A model generated the notes under the pieces. That model did not search any database and was not told the origin of the DNA. It saw only the letters and a list, made by a program, of their open reading frames with translations. Source: DATAEY01 sp045805565 (GTDB lineage: Bacteria > Actinomycetota > Thermoleophilia > Solirubrobacterales > Solirubrobacteraceae). From it: a DNA stretch of 64,000 bases. Position 1 is the stretch's first letter. Each line of letters begins with the position of its first letter. Both the position numbers and the translations under genes were made by a program. This document shows positions 62,985-64,000 of this stretch, in pieces. Location of the stretch: the NCBI GenBank assembly GCA_045805565.1, contig JBJMKZ010000039.1, positions 62,001 through 126,000 of the forward strand, read 5' to 3'.

Positions 62985-64000
62985 TCACTTCGCGAAGCCG
63001 ATGTCCTGGTAGATCGTGCTCTTGAAGCCGAACGAGCCCATGTTCGCCAGGCTGGACTTGACCGCGGTGATCTGCGGACGCTGGAAGAGGACGATCGAGT
63101 GGACCTCGTCCCAGACCAGTCGGTCCGCCTGGTTGATCAGATCGCGCGCCCGGCCGAGGTCGAGCTCCTCCTGAGCCCGGGACATGAGGTCGTCGATCGC
63201 CGGCGAGCCGACCCGGGCGAAGTTCTGCTGGATCTGCAGCTGGCCCTTGGCGTCCCTGGTCGGCTTCACATAAATCGATTGGGCCGATGAGATCGGGAAC
63301 GGCGTGCCGATCCATGAGAACGGCGCGACGTCGAAGTCGCCGGTCGAGATGTACTTGTCGAAGAAGTCGTCCTCCGGGACCGCCGTGATGTCGAGCTTGA
63401 TCCCGACGTCCTTGAGCATCGCCTGGGTGAGCTCTCCCTCCTGGCGGCTGGTCCCCACGCCGGTGGGGATGACGAACCGCAACTCCAGTGTCCGGGATCC
63501 CTTGCGGCGGAACGCCCCGCTGCGCCTCCAGCCCGCCTGGTCGAGCAGGCGCCGGGCCGTGCCCGGGTCGAAACGCCCCACCTGGCCGGCGTCGTCTCGA
63601 TACCCGGTCTGGGTGTTGACGAAGAAGTGGTTGTTCATGGTCCGCGGCGGCCAGTTGAGCCCCGTGAGGTCGGCCCGGGCGAGCGCGTCGCGGTTGATCG
63701 CCATCGCCACCGCGCGACGCACCGCGACGTCGGCCAACTCGGGGCTGGTGGCGTTGAAGGTGAAGTGCCGGAAGTCGGGCCCGGCGGCCTCGCGGACCGA
63801 GGCGCCGCGGACGCCGAGGACGCGCTTGTAGTTGCTGGGGTTCACCCCCACATCCACGACGTCGACCTCGCCGCTGGCGAACGCGTTGATGGCGGCGTCG
63901 ACCGCCAGCGCCCGGAACACGATCGAGTCGAGCTTGGCCGGCGGCCCCCACCACCTGGGATCGCGGACGATGGTGATCGTCTTGGCGGTCTGGTCGATCT
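62985..64000 (-). CDS. Family 5 extracellular solute-binding protein (ABC transporter), C-terminal part
   Basis: At least 338 codons of a periplasmic-type binding protein of the oligopeptide/dipeptide (DppA/OppA) family; the start lies beyond the right edge. Recognisable: INAFASGEVDVVDVGVNPSNYKRV, the family block VRRAVAMAINRDAL, GRFDPGTARRLLDQAGW, and the end region RARDLINQADRLVWDEVHSIVLFQRPQITAVKS. It would deliver peptides or similar solutes to a permease encoded outside the window. An in-frame GTG at 63920 is internal. Confidence 0.85.
   Translation of the reverse strand, partial: IDQTAKTITIVRDPRWWGPPAKLDSIVFRALAVDAAINAFASGEVDVVDVGVNPSNYKRVLGVRGASVREAAGPDFRHFTFNATSPELADVAVRRAVAMAINRDALARADLTGLNWPPRTMNNHFFVNTQTGYRDDAGQVGRFDPGTARRLLDQAGWRRSGAFRRKGSRTLELRFVIPTGVGTSRQEGELTQAMLKDVGIKLDITAVPEDDFFDKYISTGDFDVAPFSWIGTPFPISSAQSIYVKPTRDAKGQLQIQQNFARVGSPAIDDLMSRAQEELDLGRARDLINQADRLVWDEVHSIVLFQRPQITAVKSSLANMGSFGFKSTIYQDIGFAK

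Overview
The window is about 64 kb of high-GC (visibly near 70%) bacterial chromosome with dense, mostly plus-strand, translationally coupled operons and frequent GTG/TTG starts. Gene order points to a deep-branching high-GC actinobacterium of the Thermoleophilia/Solirubrobacterales type (inference). Two ancestral actinobacterial blocks are recognisable: rpmE-prfA-prmC-tsaC-glyA...wecA...atp operon, and secA-prfB...ftsE-ftsX-ctp...smpB-ssrA. Many genes have a TANNNT -10 box 6-9 nt before the start codon, as expected for leaderless actinobacterial transcripts. I see no insertion sequence, prophage or CRISPR array.

Region 1 (1-11260) is acyl-CoA and redox metabolism: a truncated SCP2-like domain, leucyl aminopeptidase and a divergent thiolase, a HAD hydrolase, a Tat-exported flavin amine oxidase, a split B12 mutase whose active-site residues mark it as isobutyryl-CoA mutase rather than methylmalonyl-CoA mutase, and an etfB-etfA-ETF:quinone oxidoreductase operon behind a perfect 16-bp palindromic operator. 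The oxidoreductase lacks one of four iron-sulfur cysteines.

Region 2 (11300-23050) holds translation genes (rpmE, prfA, prmC, tsaC) with glyA, then a glycan-assembly cluster (sugar transferase, asparagine synthetase, DUF354 protein, WecA-like transferase) and an R2lox-type di-metal oxidase. Region 3 (23100-32750) has small regulatory genes and a ten-gene F-type ATP synthase operon. The catalytic machinery of the synthase looks intact, but alpha carries an acidic C-terminal tail, gamma an acidic loop, and beta both a charged N-terminal extension and a 132-residue Asp/Glu/Gly tail. This is the most unusual feature of the window.

Region 4 (32850-43630) combines a sugar-nucleotide and envelope cluster (LCP ligase, UDP-glucose dehydrogenase, nucleotidyltransferase, phosphoglucose/phosphomannose isomerase) with an M20 hydrolase, an enoyl-CoA hydratase, S-adenosylhomocysteinase, a CtaG-like protein, ComF and a short ribosome-hibernation factor. 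Region 5 (43650-54280) has secA ending in a strong hairpin, prfB with its programmed +1 frameshift, a PLP decarboxylase, nadC-nadA, an M16 protease, and an ECF sigma factor fused to a membrane segment and a low-complexity Ser/Gly/Asp tail.

Region 6 (54350-64000) is division and RNA quality control: ftsE-ftsX, an S41 protease, an RNase R-type exonuclease, smpB and the tmRNA gene, with an HD-GYP protein, a metallophosphoesterase and a site-2 protease between. The 3' end of tmRNA is duplicated 77 bp downstream. The window ends inside a solute-binding protein gene on the minus strand.
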